Source: Salinilacustrithrix sp003476595
GTDB lineage: Bacteria; Actinomycetota; Acidimicrobiia; Acidimicrobiales; Salinilacustritrichaceae
Assembly (NCBI GenBank): GCA_963972525.1
Contig: CAXAUZ010000004.1
Coordinates: 124,001 to 188,000, forward strand
Direction: 5' to 3'
DNA length: 64,000 nt
Positions 25,507-34,607 of this stretch are shown one piece after another. The notes under the pieces were generated by a model. It worked only from the letters and a program-made list of their open reading frames with translations. It had not been told where the DNA came from and made no database searches. Numbering within the stretch: the first letter of the stretch is position 1; each line of letters opens with the position of its first letter. The position numbers and the translations under genes are program-made.

Positions 25507-26432
25507 ATCGCGACGGCCGGCTCGGGACGGAGCCGGTCGGCGCTGACCTGCTCGGCGATCGTCGCGAAGCGATCGGCGGCCGGGGGCAGGCTCCGCCCCG
25601 CTCGCCGGGTGAGCTGGATGGTGCGGGAGGCCAGGGGCGGGTCGAGGGGCAGCACCCGGATGCCGGGGTCGTCGGGGTCGATGGCCAGCAGCGGCATGAT
25701 CGCCCGCCCCATCCCGGAGCGGACCATGCCCTGCACCGCGCCGTTGTCGAGGGAGCGGAACACGTAGTCGGCCCGGATGCCGGCCGAGTCGAGCCGCTGG
25801 TCGATCAGGCGCTGGCACACGTTGGACGACGGTTGCCCGATGAGCGGGTGGTCGCTGATGTCGGCCGGGGCGGCGACGGCGCCGATGGGGTCGTCGGCGG
25901 CGACGAGCACCACGAAGGGGTCATGTCCCAGCACCTGGCACGACAGCCGCTCGTCGGTGGCGTCGACGGTGAAGGCCAGGTCGAGCTCGTCGGACAGGAC
26001 CCGCTCGACCAGCGCGGTCTGATCGTCGGTCTCGAACAGGCCGATGTCCACCTGGGGCACCTCGGCGCGCATCCGCCCGACGACGGGTGGGAGGATCTCG
26101 GCCGACACCGACTGGAACGTGCCGATGACGAGGCGGCCGGTGACCCCGCGTCGCATCTGGTCCAGCTCGGCGCTGACCGCCTCGATCCGGTCGAGGACGT
26201 CCCGGGCGTGGTCGAGCAGCAGTCGTCCGGCGGGCGTGAGCTCGGCCGGTCGCGGGCCCTTGGGTCGGTCGAGGACGGGCAGGCCGACCGCCCGCTCCAG
26301 CGAGGCGATCTGCTGGCTCACGGCGGACTGGGTGAACCCGAGGGCACCGGCGGCCCGGGCGAAGGAGCCCTCCTCGGCCACGGCCACGAGGGCGGCGAGG
26401 TGGCGGATCTCCAGATCGGGGAAGGCCGGCAT
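25503..26432 (-). CDS. LysR-type transcriptional regulator
   Basis: The 309-aa protein has the LysR winged helix-turn-helix (IRHLAALVAVAEEGSFARAAGALGF-type start, TQSAVSQQIASLE, ELTPAGRLLL) and a periplasmic-binding-like effector domain from about residue 85. The ATG at 26432 is preferred over 26444, because a TATGCT -10 element (26440-26445) lies 7 nt upstream within a palindromic site. The divergent neighbour at 26509 is the most likely target along with itself. The ligand is unknown. Confidence 0.88.
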   Translation of the reverse strand: MPAFPDLEIRHLAALVAVAEEGSFARAAGALGFTQSAVSQQIASLERAVGLPVLDRPKGPRPAELTPAGRLLLDHARDVLDRIEAVSAELDQMRRGVTGRLVIGTFQSVSAEILPPVVGRMRAEVPQVDIGLFETDDQTALVERVLSDELDLAFTVDATDERLSCQVLGHDPFVVLVAADDPIGAVAAPADISDHPLIGQPSSNVCQRLIDQRLDSAGIRADYVFRSLDNGAVQGMVRSGMGRAIMPLLAIDPDDPGIRVLPLDPPLASRTIQLTRRAGRSLPPAADRFATIAEQVSADRLRPEPAVAI

Positions 26433-26434
26433 GG

Positions 26435-26508
26435 TGATCAGCATAGCTGATGATCACGAGCAGAGATCATCGCTGGTGCTGATGACCCGTCGGTCGTACG
26501 GTCGACCC
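26435..26508. promoter_or_regulatory. LysR divergent promoter/operator
   Basis: Nested dyads GTGATCA...TGATCAC (26435-26441/26451-26457) and ATCAGC-ATA-GCTGAT (26437-26451) cover the LysR gene's own TATGCT -10 element. On the other side TACGGT (26497-26502) lies 6 nt before the ATG at 26509. The dyad suits autoregulatory LysR binding. Confidence 0.6.
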
Positions 26509-26778
26509 ATGACCCGCCTGCCCGCCACCGAAGCCCTCATCGTCCTCGCCGAGTCCGTCGTCGCCGACGGCTTCGACGCCCACCGCCCCGCCGTCATCGA
26601 CCTCGTCGCTGCGGCTCGCGACCGGGGGATCCGCCCGATCCTCACCGGCATCGTCGCCGACTCAACCGCACCACGCGCCGTGCGCGAGCGCGCCCTCGGC
26701 CGGTTGATCGTGGCGCTGGCCGCCAGCACGGCCCCGACCCCGGGCGAGCGCCCGGCCATCCGCGCCACGGCGGCCTGA
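26509..26778 (+). CDS. Small helical protein, unknown function
   Basis: This 89-aa protein (MTRLPATEALIVLAESVVAD...) is predicted to be mostly helical with no membrane segment or recognised motif. Leaderless layout: TACGGT (26497-26502) 6 nt before the ATG. It diverges from the LysR regulator and shares its 76-nt promoter region, which suggests regulation by it. It is 46 nt upstream of the glutamate dehydrogenase gene and may be co-transcribed with it. Confidence 0.6.
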   Translation: MTRLPATEALIVLAESVVADGFDAHRPAVIDLVAAARDRGIRPILTGIVADSTAPRAVRERALGRLIVALAASTAPTPGERPAIRATAA

Positions 26779-26824
26779 GGGGCGGTCGCCGCGCGCTGCG
26801 TGCGGCGGATGCCACACTCGGGCC

Positions 26825-28072
26825 GTGGGGTCCTCAGCTTGGGAAGCCGTCCTCGATCGCATCGACGATGCCGCCGCAGTGGCCGACGTCAGCGCCGGGG
26901 TGCACGCGAGGTTGCGACACCCGGAGCGGGTGCTCGAGGTCTCGATCCCGGTCCGCATGGACGACGGGACGCTCGAGGTCTTCACCGGTTGGCGGGTGCA
27001 CCACAACACCGTGCGAGGCCCGGGCAAGGGCGGCATCCGCTTCCACCCCGACGTCGACGCCCAGGAGGTCACCGCCCTGGCGGCGCAGATGACCTTGAAG
27101 ACCGCGGTGTGCGGCATCCCCTTCGGCGGGGCCAAGGGCGGCGTGCGCTGCGACCCCCGACAGATGAGCGCGGGTGAGCTCGAGCGGCTGACGCGCCGGT
27201 ACACGACGGGCATCGCCCCGCTCCTCGGACCGGACCGGGACGTGCCCGCCCCGGACATCAACACCGACGGGCGGGTGATGGCATGGCTGCTCGACACGCT
27301 GCAGATGACCGGCGGCGGCATCCACCTCCCGGCCGCGGTCACCGGCAAGCCCTTGTCCGTGGGCGGGACCCGTGCCCACGCCGGTGGCACCTCCGCCGGC
27401 GTCGTGGTCTGCGCCCGGGCGGTCTTCGAGGCGCTCGGCATCGACCTCCCCAGTCGCCGTGCCGTCATCCAGGGCTTCGGCAAGGTGGGGGCACCCCTCG
27501 CGTTCCTGCTGAAGTCGGCCGGCATGCGCGTGGTCGGCGTCAGCGACGTGACGGGTGCGGTCATCAACGAGGGCGGCCTCGACGTCTCCGAGCTGTCCGA
27601 CCACGTCAAGGCCACCGGCGGCGTCGCCGGCTTCCCCCTCGGCGATCCGATCGATCCCGACGACCTGCTGGCGCTGCCCTGCGAGCTGCTCGTCCCCGCC
27701 GCCCTCGGCGGGGTGATCGACGCCGGCGTCGCCGAGCGCATCCAGGCGGAGGTGATCGTCGAGGCGGCGAACGGCCCGACCCTGACCGAGGCCGACGCCG
27801 TGCTCGACCGGCGGGGGATCACCGTGGTCCCCGACGTGCTGGCCAACGCCGGTGGCGTGACGGCGTCGTACTTCGAGTGGGCCCAGTCTCGTCAGGGATA
27901 CCCGTGGGACATCGCCCTCACCGCGGACCGCCACCACCAGGTCATGGCCGACGCGTTCGACGAGGTGTGGGCCGCGTCCCAGCGGTGGGACGTCAGCCTG
28001 CGGCGGGCCGCCTACGCCCTGGCCATCGATCGTGTCGGTGCCGCGCTGGACGCTCGGGGCATCTTCCCGTAG
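26825..28072 (+). CDS. gdhA: Glutamate dehydrogenase (hexameric Glu/Leu/Phe/Val type)
   Basis: The 415-aa enzyme interconverts glutamate and 2-oxoglutarate plus ammonia. Motifs seen: HHNTVRGPGKGGIRFHPDV (substrate Lys), MTLKTAVCGIPFGGAKGG with the catalytic Lys, DVPAPDINTD with the catalytic Asp, and the Rossmann VIQGFGKVGAPLAFLL. The coenzyme cannot be settled from sequence. The GTG start is preceded by CACACT 6 nt upstream, a weak leaderless-type -10. A strong hairpin (28087-28117) follows its stop. Confidence 0.93.
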   Translation: MGSSAWEAVLDRIDDAAAVADVSAGVHARLRHPERVLEVSIPVRMDDGTLEVFTGWRVHHNTVRGPGKGGIRFHPDVDAQEVTALAAQMTLKTAVCGIPFGGAKGGVRCDPRQMSAGELERLTRRYTTGIAPLLGPDRDVPAPDINTDGRVMAWLLDTLQMTGGGIHLPAAVTGKPLSVGGTRAHAGGTSAGVVVCARAVFEALGIDLPSRRAVIQGFGKVGAPLAFLLKSAGMRVVGVSDVTGAVINEGGLDVSELSDHVKATGGVAGFPLGDPIDPDDLLALPCELLVPAALGGVIDAGVAERIQAEVIVEAANGPTLTEADAVLDRRGITVVPDVLANAGGVTASYFEWAQSRQGYPWDIALTADRHHQVMADAFDEVWAASQRWDVSLRRAAYALAIDRVGAALDARGIFP

Positions 28073-28086
28073 CGAGCCGAGCGCGC

Positions 28087-28117
28087 CGGTGGCCGGCTCC
28101 GAGGGAGCCGGCCACCG
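28087..28117. terminator. Perfect 14-bp hairpin, bidirectional terminator
   Basis: CGGTGGCCGGCTCC (28087-28100), loop GAG, then its exact complement (28104-28117). It lies between the convergent gdhA and katG stops, with no U-tract. The stability and position make a terminator very likely. Confidence 0.8.
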
Positions 28118-28133
28118 AGCACGTCAGCAGGTC

Positions 28134-30371
28134 CTAGCGGAGATCGAAGCGGTCGAGCTCCATGACCTTGGTCCAGGCCTGCGCGAAGTCCCGGGCGAAC
28201 TTCTCGCGTCCGTCGTCCTGGCCGTAGACCTCTGCGATGGCCCGGAGCTGGGAGTTCGAGCCGAAGACCAGGTCGGCGGCCGTGGCGGTCCAGACGACCT
28301 CGTCGCTGCCGGCGCGGCGGCCCTCGTAGACGCCCTCCTCGCGGGCGGTCGTCCATTCGACGCCAGGGTCGAGCAGGTTCACGAAGAAGTCGTTGGTGAG
28401 GACGCCGGGCCGATCGGTCAGCACACCGTGGCTGGTGCCGCCGTGGGTGGCGCCGAGGGCGCGCATGCCGGCGACGAGCACGGTCATCTCCGGTGCGCAC
28501 AGCGCCAGCAGGTTGGCCTTGTCGAGCAGGCGCTGCTCCGGCGGCAGCTTGTCGCCGGCCCGCCGGTACTGGCGGAAGCCGTCGCCGCGGGGCTCCAGCA
28601 CGGAGAAGGCGTCGGCATCGGTCATCTCGTCGGTGGCATCGGTGCGCCCCGGCGAGAACGGCACCGTGATGTCGTGCCCCGCATCCCGGGCCGCCTTCTC
28701 GACGGCGGCGCTGCCGGCGAGGACGATGAGATCGGCGAGCGACACCCGCTTGCCGCCGGACTGGTTCGAGTTGAAGTCCTGCTGGATGCCCTCGAGCGCG
28801 GCCAGCACCCGACCGATCCGTTCGGGCTCGTTGGCCTCCCAGTCCTTCTGGGGCGCCAGGCGGATCCGGGCGCCGTTGGCGCCGCCCCGCTTGTCGGTGT
28901 CCCGGTAGCTCGAGGCCGAGGCCCAGGCCGTGAACACCAGGTCCTGCACCGACACGCCGGCGTCGAGGACCGTGGCCTTGAGGTCGGCGACGTCGTCGTC
29001 GTCCACGAGGTCGTGGTCCACGGCGGGGACCGGGTCCTCCCACAGCTGGGGTTCCGGCACCCACGGGCCGAGGAACCGCGAGTGGGGGCCCATGTCGCGG
29101 TGCAGCAGCTTGTACCAGGCCCGGGCGAACGCATCGGCGAACTCGTCGGGGTTGTCCCGGAAGCGTTCGGAGATCTTCCGGTACTCCGGGTCGGCGAGCA
29201 GGGCGAGGTCCGTCGTCGCCATCATCGGCGGGTTCTTCTTGCCCTCGATGTGGGCGTCGGGCACCAGCTCCTGGGCCTCGGCGTCCTTCGGCTGCCACTG
29301 CTTGGCGCCGGCCGGGCTCTCCACCAGCTCCCACTCGAGGCTGAACAGGGTGTCCCAGTAGCTGTTGTCCCACGTCGTGGGGGTGGGCGTCCACGCGCCT
29401 TCGAGGCCCGAGGTGATGGTGTCGGCGCCCTTGCCGGAGCCGTACTGGCTCTTCCAGCCGATCCCCATCGAGTGGACGGGGCAGCCCTCGGGCTCCGGTC
29501 CGACGAGGTCGGGGTCGCCGGCGCCGTGGGTCTTGCCGAACGTGTGGCCGCCAGCGATGAGCGCGACGGTCTCCTCGTCGTCCATCGCCATGCGGGCGAA
29601 GGTCAGCCGGATGTCGTGGGCGGAGGCGAGGGGGTCGGGGTTGCCCTTGGGGCCCTCGGGGTTGACGTAGATGAGCCCCATGGTGACGGCGCCGAAGGGC
29701 TCGTCGCCGAAGTCGAGGGGGCCGTCGTCGGCGTAGCGCTCGTCGCCGAGCCAGGTGTCCTCGGGACCCCAGAAGATCTCCTCGGGCTCCCAGATGTCCT
29801 CACGCCCGAAGGCGAAGCCGAAGGTCTCGAAGCCCATGTCCTCGAGGGCGACGTTGCCGGCCAGGACGAGCAGGTCGGCCCAGGAGACCTTGTTGCCGTA
29901 CTTCTGCTTCACGGGCCACAGCAGGCGGCGGGCCTTGTCGAGGTTGGCGTTGTCCGGCCAGCTGTTGAGCGGCGCGAAGCGCTGGCCGCCGTCGCCGCCA
30001 CCGCCGCGGCCGTCCTCGACGCGGTAGGTGCCGGCCTGGTGCCAGCTCATTCGGATGAAGAGCGGGCCGTAGTGGCCCCAGTCCGCCGGCCACCAGTCCT
30101 GGGAGGTCCGCATGACCTCGACGAGGTCGGCCTTGAGCGCGTCGACGTCGAGCTCGGCGACCGCCGCCTTGTAGTCGAAGTCGGGGTCCAGGGGGTTGCC
30201 GCGCCGGTTGTGCTGGTGCAGCACGCTGAGGTCGAGCTGGTTCGGCCACCAGTCCTGGTTGGTCCGCGGTCGGCCGCCGGTCTTGGGTTCCGGGGCGTCG
30301 ATGGCCGGGTTCTCGCTCTCGCTGGTGCTCTGGGTGTCGGCCTTGTCGACCATGTCCTGGGGTTCGGTCAT
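28134..30371 (-). CDS. katG: Catalase-peroxidase KatG
   Basis: The 745-aa bifunctional haem enzyme removes hydrogen peroxide. The N-terminal catalytic domain has the distal triad RMSWHQ (R107, W110, H111), the proximal haem ligand His276 in LIAGGHTFGKTHG, and the residues of the Met-Tyr-Trp adduct: W110, Y235 (GLIYVNPEGP) and M261 (FARMAMDDEE). A degenerate second peroxidase domain follows. The ATG at 30371 has GAGGACAGGC just upstream. No adjacent furA was found, unlike many mycobacteria. It diverges from dnaE2. Confidence 0.97.
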   Translation of the reverse strand: MTEPQDMVDKADTQSTSESENPAIDAPEPKTGGRPRTNQDWWPNQLDLSVLHQHNRRGNPLDPDFDYKAAVAELDVDALKADLVEVMRTSQDWWPADWGHYGPLFIRMSWHQAGTYRVEDGRGGGGDGGQRFAPLNSWPDNANLDKARRLLWPVKQKYGNKVSWADLLVLAGNVALEDMGFETFGFAFGREDIWEPEEIFWGPEDTWLGDERYADDGPLDFGDEPFGAVTMGLIYVNPEGPKGNPDPLASAHDIRLTFARMAMDDEETVALIAGGHTFGKTHGAGDPDLVGPEPEGCPVHSMGIGWKSQYGSGKGADTITSGLEGAWTPTPTTWDNSYWDTLFSLEWELVESPAGAKQWQPKDAEAQELVPDAHIEGKKNPPMMATTDLALLADPEYRKISERFRDNPDEFADAFARAWYKLLHRDMGPHSRFLGPWVPEPQLWEDPVPAVDHDLVDDDDVADLKATVLDAGVSVQDLVFTAWASASSYRDTDKRGGANGARIRLAPQKDWEANEPERIGRVLAALEGIQQDFNSNQSGGKRVSLADLIVLAGSAAVEKAARDAGHDITVPFSPGRTDATDEMTDADAFSVLEPRGDGFRQYRRAGDKLPPEQRLLDKANLLALCAPEMTVLVAGMRALGATHGGTSHGVLTDRPGVLTNDFFVNLLDPGVEWTTAREEGVYEGRRAGSDEVVWTATAADLVFGSNSQLRAIAEVYGQDDGREKFARDFAQAWTKVMELDRFDLR

Positions 30372-30516
30372 GTGCCTGTCCTCTTCCTCGTCGCGGCGGT
30401 GGTGCTCCTGTCTCTGTGATACCAGCCACACCTGGGCCTGTCTCCGCGATCGTCACTATGGGGTCCATAACCCAGGCTTCTGGTTACCGAACACCTGTTC
30501 GTCTACCGTTCCTGAT
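30372..30516. promoter_or_regulatory. Divergent katG / dnaE2 control region with LexA box
   Basis: CGAAC-ACCT-GTTCG (30488-30501) is a full-core LexA box. TACCGT (30504-30509) follows as the -10 element, 7 nt before the dnaE2 GTG at 30517, giving a leaderless SOS promoter. Closer to katG, near 30456-30470, is a TATGG-GGT-CCATA dyad that could bind an oxidative-stress regulator. The katG -10 element is not clear. Confidence 0.75.
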
Positions 30517-33500
30517 GTGGGCTTCAACAACCCCGGGGTGTCCTGGACCGAGCTGGAGCGGACCCTCTCCGACCGGCACCGCAAGCCCACCCGCGCCGAG
30601 GGCGACGGTGGCGACAGCCCGGCGTGGTCCTACCACCGCCCGTCCTACGTCCCGCCGGCCGACCTGCAGCGGCGCAGCTCCACCGTGGCCTACGCCGAGC
30701 TGCACTGCCACTCGAACTTCAGCTTCCTCGACGGTGCCTCCCACCCCGAGACCCTGGCCGAGGAGGCCACCCGCCTCGGCCTCGAGGCCCTCGCCCTCAC
30801 CGACCACGATGGCTTCTACGGCGTGGTCCGCTTCGCCGAGGCCGCTCGCGTGGCGGGGCTGCCCACCGTCTTCGGGGCCGAGCTGTCCCTCGGGCTGACC
30901 CAACCCCAGAACGGCGTCGCCGACCCCGAGGGCTCCCACCTGCTCGTGCTGGCCCGGGGCCCGGCCGGCTACGCCCGGTTGGCCGACACCATCTCCACCG
31001 CCCAGCTCGCCGGCGCCCAGAAGGGGAAGCCCGACTACGCCGGCATCGACTGGTCCCGCGCCCACGGCGGCGAGTGGCTGGTGCTCACCGGCTGCCGCAA
31101 GGGGGCGGTCAACCAGGCGCTGCACGCCCAGGGCCCGGCGGCGGCCGAGCGGGAGGTGCGCCGCCTGGTCGACACCTTCGGCGCCGGCAACGTGGTGGTC
31201 GAGCTGTGGGACCACCACGATCCGCTCGACTCGGCGCGCAACGACGCGCTGGCCGCCATCGCCGACCGGGTCGGGGTCGAGGTCGTGGCCACCAACAACG
31301 TGCACTACGCCACCCCGGGCGAGCGCCGGCTGGCCACCGCCCTGGCCGCGGTCCGGGCCCGGCGCAGCCTCGACGACGCCGACGGCTGGCTGCCCCCGGC
31401 GGCCACCGCCCACCTGCGCTCGGGTGAGGAGCAGGCCCGCCGCTTCGCCCGCTACCCGGGCGCGGTGGAGCGGGCCGCCGAGCTGGGCCGGGCGTGCGCG
31501 TTCGACCTGCACCTGGTGGCCCCGAACCTGCCGCCGTTCCCGTGTCCCGACGGCCTGTCCGAGATGGCCTACCTGCGCCGCCTCACCGAGGAGGGCGCCA
31601 CCCGCCGCTACGGGCCGCGGCAGGCCGAGCGCGAGCCGGGGGCGTGGGCCCAGATCGACCACGAGCTCGCCCTCATCGAGACCCTCGGCTTCCCCGGCTA
31701 CTTCCTCATCGTGTGGGACCTGGTCGACTTCTGCCGCCGGTCGGGCATCTACTGCCAGGGCCGGGGGAGCGCGGCCAACTCGGCGGTGTGCTTCGCCCTC
31801 GGCATCACCAAGGCCGACGCCGTGAAGCTGAAGCTGCTGTTCGAGCGCTTCCTGTCACCCGAGCGCGACGGTCCGCCGGACATCGACATCGACATCGAGT
31901 CCAACCGGCGCGAGGAGGTCATCCAGTACGTCTACGAGCGCCACGGCCGCCGCCACGCCGCCCAGGTCGCCAACGTCATCACCTACCGGGCCCGGTCCTC
32001 GATCCGGGACATGGCCAAGGCCCTCGGCTACGCCACCGGTCAGCAGGACGCCTTCGCCAAGGCCGCCGACGCCTGGGGCAACATCGCCTCCACCATGTCC
32101 CAGCCCGGCGCGGCCGAGGAGCTGCCCGCCGACGTGGTCGAGCTGGCCGCCGAGGTCGAGCACTTCCCCCGCCACCTCGGCATCCACTCCGGCGGCATGG
32201 TGCTGTGCGACCGGCCGGTGGTCGAGGTCTGCCCGGTCGAGTGGGGCCGCTTCCAGGGCCGGGAGGGCGCCACCGTCCGGTCCGACGTCCCCATCCGCTC
32301 GGTGCTGCAGTGGGACAAGGACGACTGCGCCGCGGCCGGCCTGGTGAAGTTCGACCTGCTCGGCCTCGGCATGCTCACCGCCCTGCACGAGACCATCGAC
32401 CTGGTGCAAGCCGCCCACGGCATCGAGCTGGACCTGGCCGAGATCCCCCAGGACGACGAGGTCTACGACATGCTCGTCGCGGCCGACTCGGTGGGCGTGT
32501 TCCAGGTCGAGTCCCGGGCCCAGATGGCCACGCTGCCCCGGCTGCGACCCCGCACCTTCTACGACTTGGTGGTCGAGGTCGCGCTCATCCGGCCTGGCCC
32601 CATCCAGGGCGGCTCGGTCCACCCCTACATCCGCCGGCGCAACGGCCAGGAGGAGGTCACCTACCTCCACCCGCTGCTGCAGCCCTCGCTGGAGAAGACC
32701 TTGGGGGTGCCGCTGTTCCAGGAGCAGCTCATGCAGATGGCCATCGACGTCGGCGGCTTCACCCCGGCCGAGGCCGACCAGCTCCGCCAGGCCATGGGTT
32801 CCAAGCGCTCGCCCGAGCGGATGGAGCGCCTGCACGACCGCTTCACCGCCGGCGCCCGCGAGCGCGACGTGCCCGACGACGTCATCGAGCAGATCTGGCT
32901 GAAGCTGGCCGCCTTCGCCAACTACGGATTCCCCGAGAGCCACTCGGTGTCCTTCGCCTACCTGGTGTACGCCTCGTCGTGGCTGAAGCGGTTCCACCCC
33001 GCCGCGTTCTGCGCCGGCCTGCTCAACGCCCAGCCCATGGGGTTCTGGTCCCCGCACTCGCTGATCCAGGACGCCCGCCGCCACGGCGTCGAGGTCCGCA
33101 CCCCCGACGTGTCGGTCTCCGCCGCCAAGGCCACGCTGGTCTGGGAGACCCCCGATGGAAGCTGGCAGTCCCCATGTCGCGCGCCGGAACCGCCGGAGGT
33201 CGCCACCCGAGGGTTGGCGGCCGAGGTGTGGGGCAAGGGCGGCCCGGTGGTGCAGCTCGGCCTGCGCGAGGTGCGCAACATCGGCGACGACGTGGCCCGC
33301 CAGATCGAGGCCGCCCGCGATGCCGGCGGGCCGTTCGCCTCGATGGAGGACCTCGCCCGCCGGGTGACGCTCACCCTGCCCCAGCTCGAGGCGCTGGCCA
33401 CCGCCGGCGCGTTCGGCTGCTTCCGCTCGCCCCGCACCGGCGAGCCGCTGTCCCGGCGCGAGGCGCTGTGGCAGACCGGGTCGGTGGCCCAGGGCGGGGT

Positions 33501-33966
33501 CGACCGGCTCCCCGGCATCGTCACCGGCACGGTGGCGCCGACGCTGCCCGGCATGGACGACTTCGAGGAGGCCCGGGCCGACCTGTGGTCCACGGGCATG
33601 AGCCCCGACGGCCACCCCACCCGCTTCATCCGCGAGGACCTCGACCGCCTCGGTGTGGTGACCTCCGCGGGCCTGTGGGACGTGGAGCCCGGTTCGAAGG
33701 TCCTCATCGGCGGGGTGGTCACCCACCGCCAGCGCCCGGCGACCGCCGGAGGCACCATGTTCCTCAACCTCGAGGACGAGACCGGCCTCATCAACGTCGT
33801 GGTGTCCCGCGGCTGCTGGAACGCCCACCGCAAGGTCGCCCTCAGCGCCCCGGCCATGCTCATCCGAGGCCGATGCGAACGGGCCGAGGGCGTCATCAAC
33901 GTCGTGGCCGAGCGCCTGTCGCCGCTCCCCGTCGGCGGCACGCCGCGCAGCCGGGACTTCCGATGA
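30517..33966 (+). CDS. dnaE2: Error-prone DNA polymerase DnaE2
   Basis: The 1149-aa C-family polymerase performs damage-induced mutagenic synthesis with ImuA'/ImuB (17.8-20.3 kb). The N-terminal PHP domain reads YAELHCHSNFSFLDGAS and ALALTDHDGFYG. The polymerase active-site Asp residues lie in PPDIDIDIESNRREE (about residues 453-467). QGRGSAANSAVCFALGIT, HLGIHSGGMVLCDRP and NYGFPESHSVSFAYL are DnaE2-typical. An OB-fold follows at the C-terminus. GTG 30517 is placed by the promoter. The stop overlaps the alkB ATG (ATGA). Confidence 0.96.
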   Translation: MGFNNPGVSWTELERTLSDRHRKPTRAEGDGGDSPAWSYHRPSYVPPADLQRRSSTVAYAELHCHSNFSFLDGASHPETLAEEATRLGLEALALTDHDGFYGVVRFAEAARVAGLPTVFGAELSLGLTQPQNGVADPEGSHLLVLARGPAGYARLADTISTAQLAGAQKGKPDYAGIDWSRAHGGEWLVLTGCRKGAVNQALHAQGPAAAEREVRRLVDTFGAGNVVVELWDHHDPLDSARNDALAAIADRVGVEVVATNNVHYATPGERRLATALAAVRARRSLDDADGWLPPAATAHLRSGEEQARRFARYPGAVERAAELGRACAFDLHLVAPNLPPFPCPDGLSEMAYLRRLTEEGATRRYGPRQAEREPGAWAQIDHELALIETLGFPGYFLIVWDLVDFCRRSGIYCQGRGSAANSAVCFALGITKADAVKLKLLFERFLSPERDGPPDIDIDIESNRREEVIQYVYERHGRRHAAQVANVITYRARSSIRDMAKALGYATGQQDAFAKAADAWGNIASTMSQPGAAEELPADVVELAAEVEHFPRHLGIHSGGMVLCDRPVVEVCPVEWGRFQGREGATVRSDVPIRSVLQWDKDDCAAAGLVKFDLLGLGMLTALHETIDLVQAAHGIELDLAEIPQDDEVYDMLVAADSVGVFQVESRAQMATLPRLRPRTFYDLVVEVALIRPGPIQGGSVHPYIRRRNGQEEVTYLHPLLQPSLEKTLGVPLFQEQLMQMAIDVGGFTPAEADQLRQAMGSKRSPERMERLHDRFTAGARERDVPDDVIEQIWLKLAAFANYGFPESHSVSFAYLVYASSWLKRFHPAAFCAGLLNAQPMGFWSPHSLIQDARRHGVEVRTPDVSVSAAKATLVWETPDGSWQSPCRAPEPPEVATRGLAAEVWGKGGPVVQLGLREVRNIGDDVARQIEAARDAGGPFASMEDLARRVTLTLPQLEALATAGAFGCFRSPRTGEPLSRREALWQTGSVAQGGVDRLPGIVTGTVAPTLPGMDDFEEARADLWSTGMSPDGHPTRFIREDLDRLGVVTSAGLWDVEPGSKVLIGGVVTHRQRPATAGGTMFLNLEDETGLINVVVSRGCWNAHRKVALSAPAMLIRGRCERAEGVINVVAERLSPLPVGGTPRSRDFR

Positions 33967-34607
33967 GCGTCCACGCCCCCCTGCAGGGGTCGCTCTTCGG
34001 TGCCGCCGAGCCCCACCTCACCGGCCCGCTGCCCGAGGATCGCGAGGACCTGGCCCACGGCGCGTGGATCGTCCGGGTGCCGGGTTGGGTCGGCGGTGAC
34101 CAGACGCTGATGGACGAGCTGACCGAGACGACGTCGTGGCACGCCGGGCGGCGCCCCATGTACGACCGCATCGTCGACGTGCCCCGCCTCACCGCATCGA
34201 TCCCGAAGAGCGGACCGGGTCACCCGGTCCTGCGGGAGATCACCCGGGTGCTCCGGGAGCGATTCGACGAGCGGATGGACCGCATCGGGCTCGCCCTCTA
34301 CCGCGACGGCCGGGACTCGGTGGCGCCGCACGGCGACATGGTCGCCCGGGAGATGCACAGCTCGGTGATGGCGACCGTCTCGTGCGGGGCGCCGCGCCGG
34401 TTCCTGCTCGCACCGGTCGCCGGCGGCGGTTCGGTCTCGTTCGACCTCGGCCACGGCGACCTGCTCGTCATGGGCGGCACCATCCAGCGCACCTGGCGCC
34501 ACGGCGTGCCGAAGACGAACCGCCCCATCGGACCCCGCATGTCGATCATGTTCCGGCCTCGCTGGGAGGCCGCTGCGCCTCAGCGCCCCACGGCCTCGCG
34601 GCTGTAG
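33963..34607 (+). CDS. alkB: AlkB-like 2-oxoglutarate/Fe(II) dioxygenase
   Basis: The 214-aa protein has AlkB motifs: the HxD iron ligands in VAPHGDMV, the third His in QRTWRHGVPK and the RMSIMFRPRW Arg pair that binds 2-oxoglutarate. It probably removes alkyl groups from nucleic-acid bases by oxidation. The ATG overlaps the dnaE2 stop, so it is expected to be SOS-induced together with that polymerase. Its last 28 nt overlap the end of the convergent secreted-protein gene. Actinobacterial AlkB-like proteins vary in substrate, so damage repair is inferred from family and context. Confidence 0.88.
   Translation: MSVHAPLQGSLFGAAEPHLTGPLPEDREDLAHGAWIVRVPGWVGGDQTLMDELTETTSWHAGRRPMYDRIVDVPRLTASIPKSGPGHPVLREITRVLRERFDERMDRIGLALYRDGRDSVAPHGDMVAREMHSSVMATVSCGAPRRFLLAPVAGGGSVSFDLGHGDLLVMGGTIQRTWRHGVPKTNRPIGPRMSIMFRPRWEAAAPQRPTASRL

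Noticed and set aside
28032..30419. 795-codon open frame opposite katG
   Set aside because: Shadow frame of katG with low-complexity Val/Gly/Leu composition and no family features.
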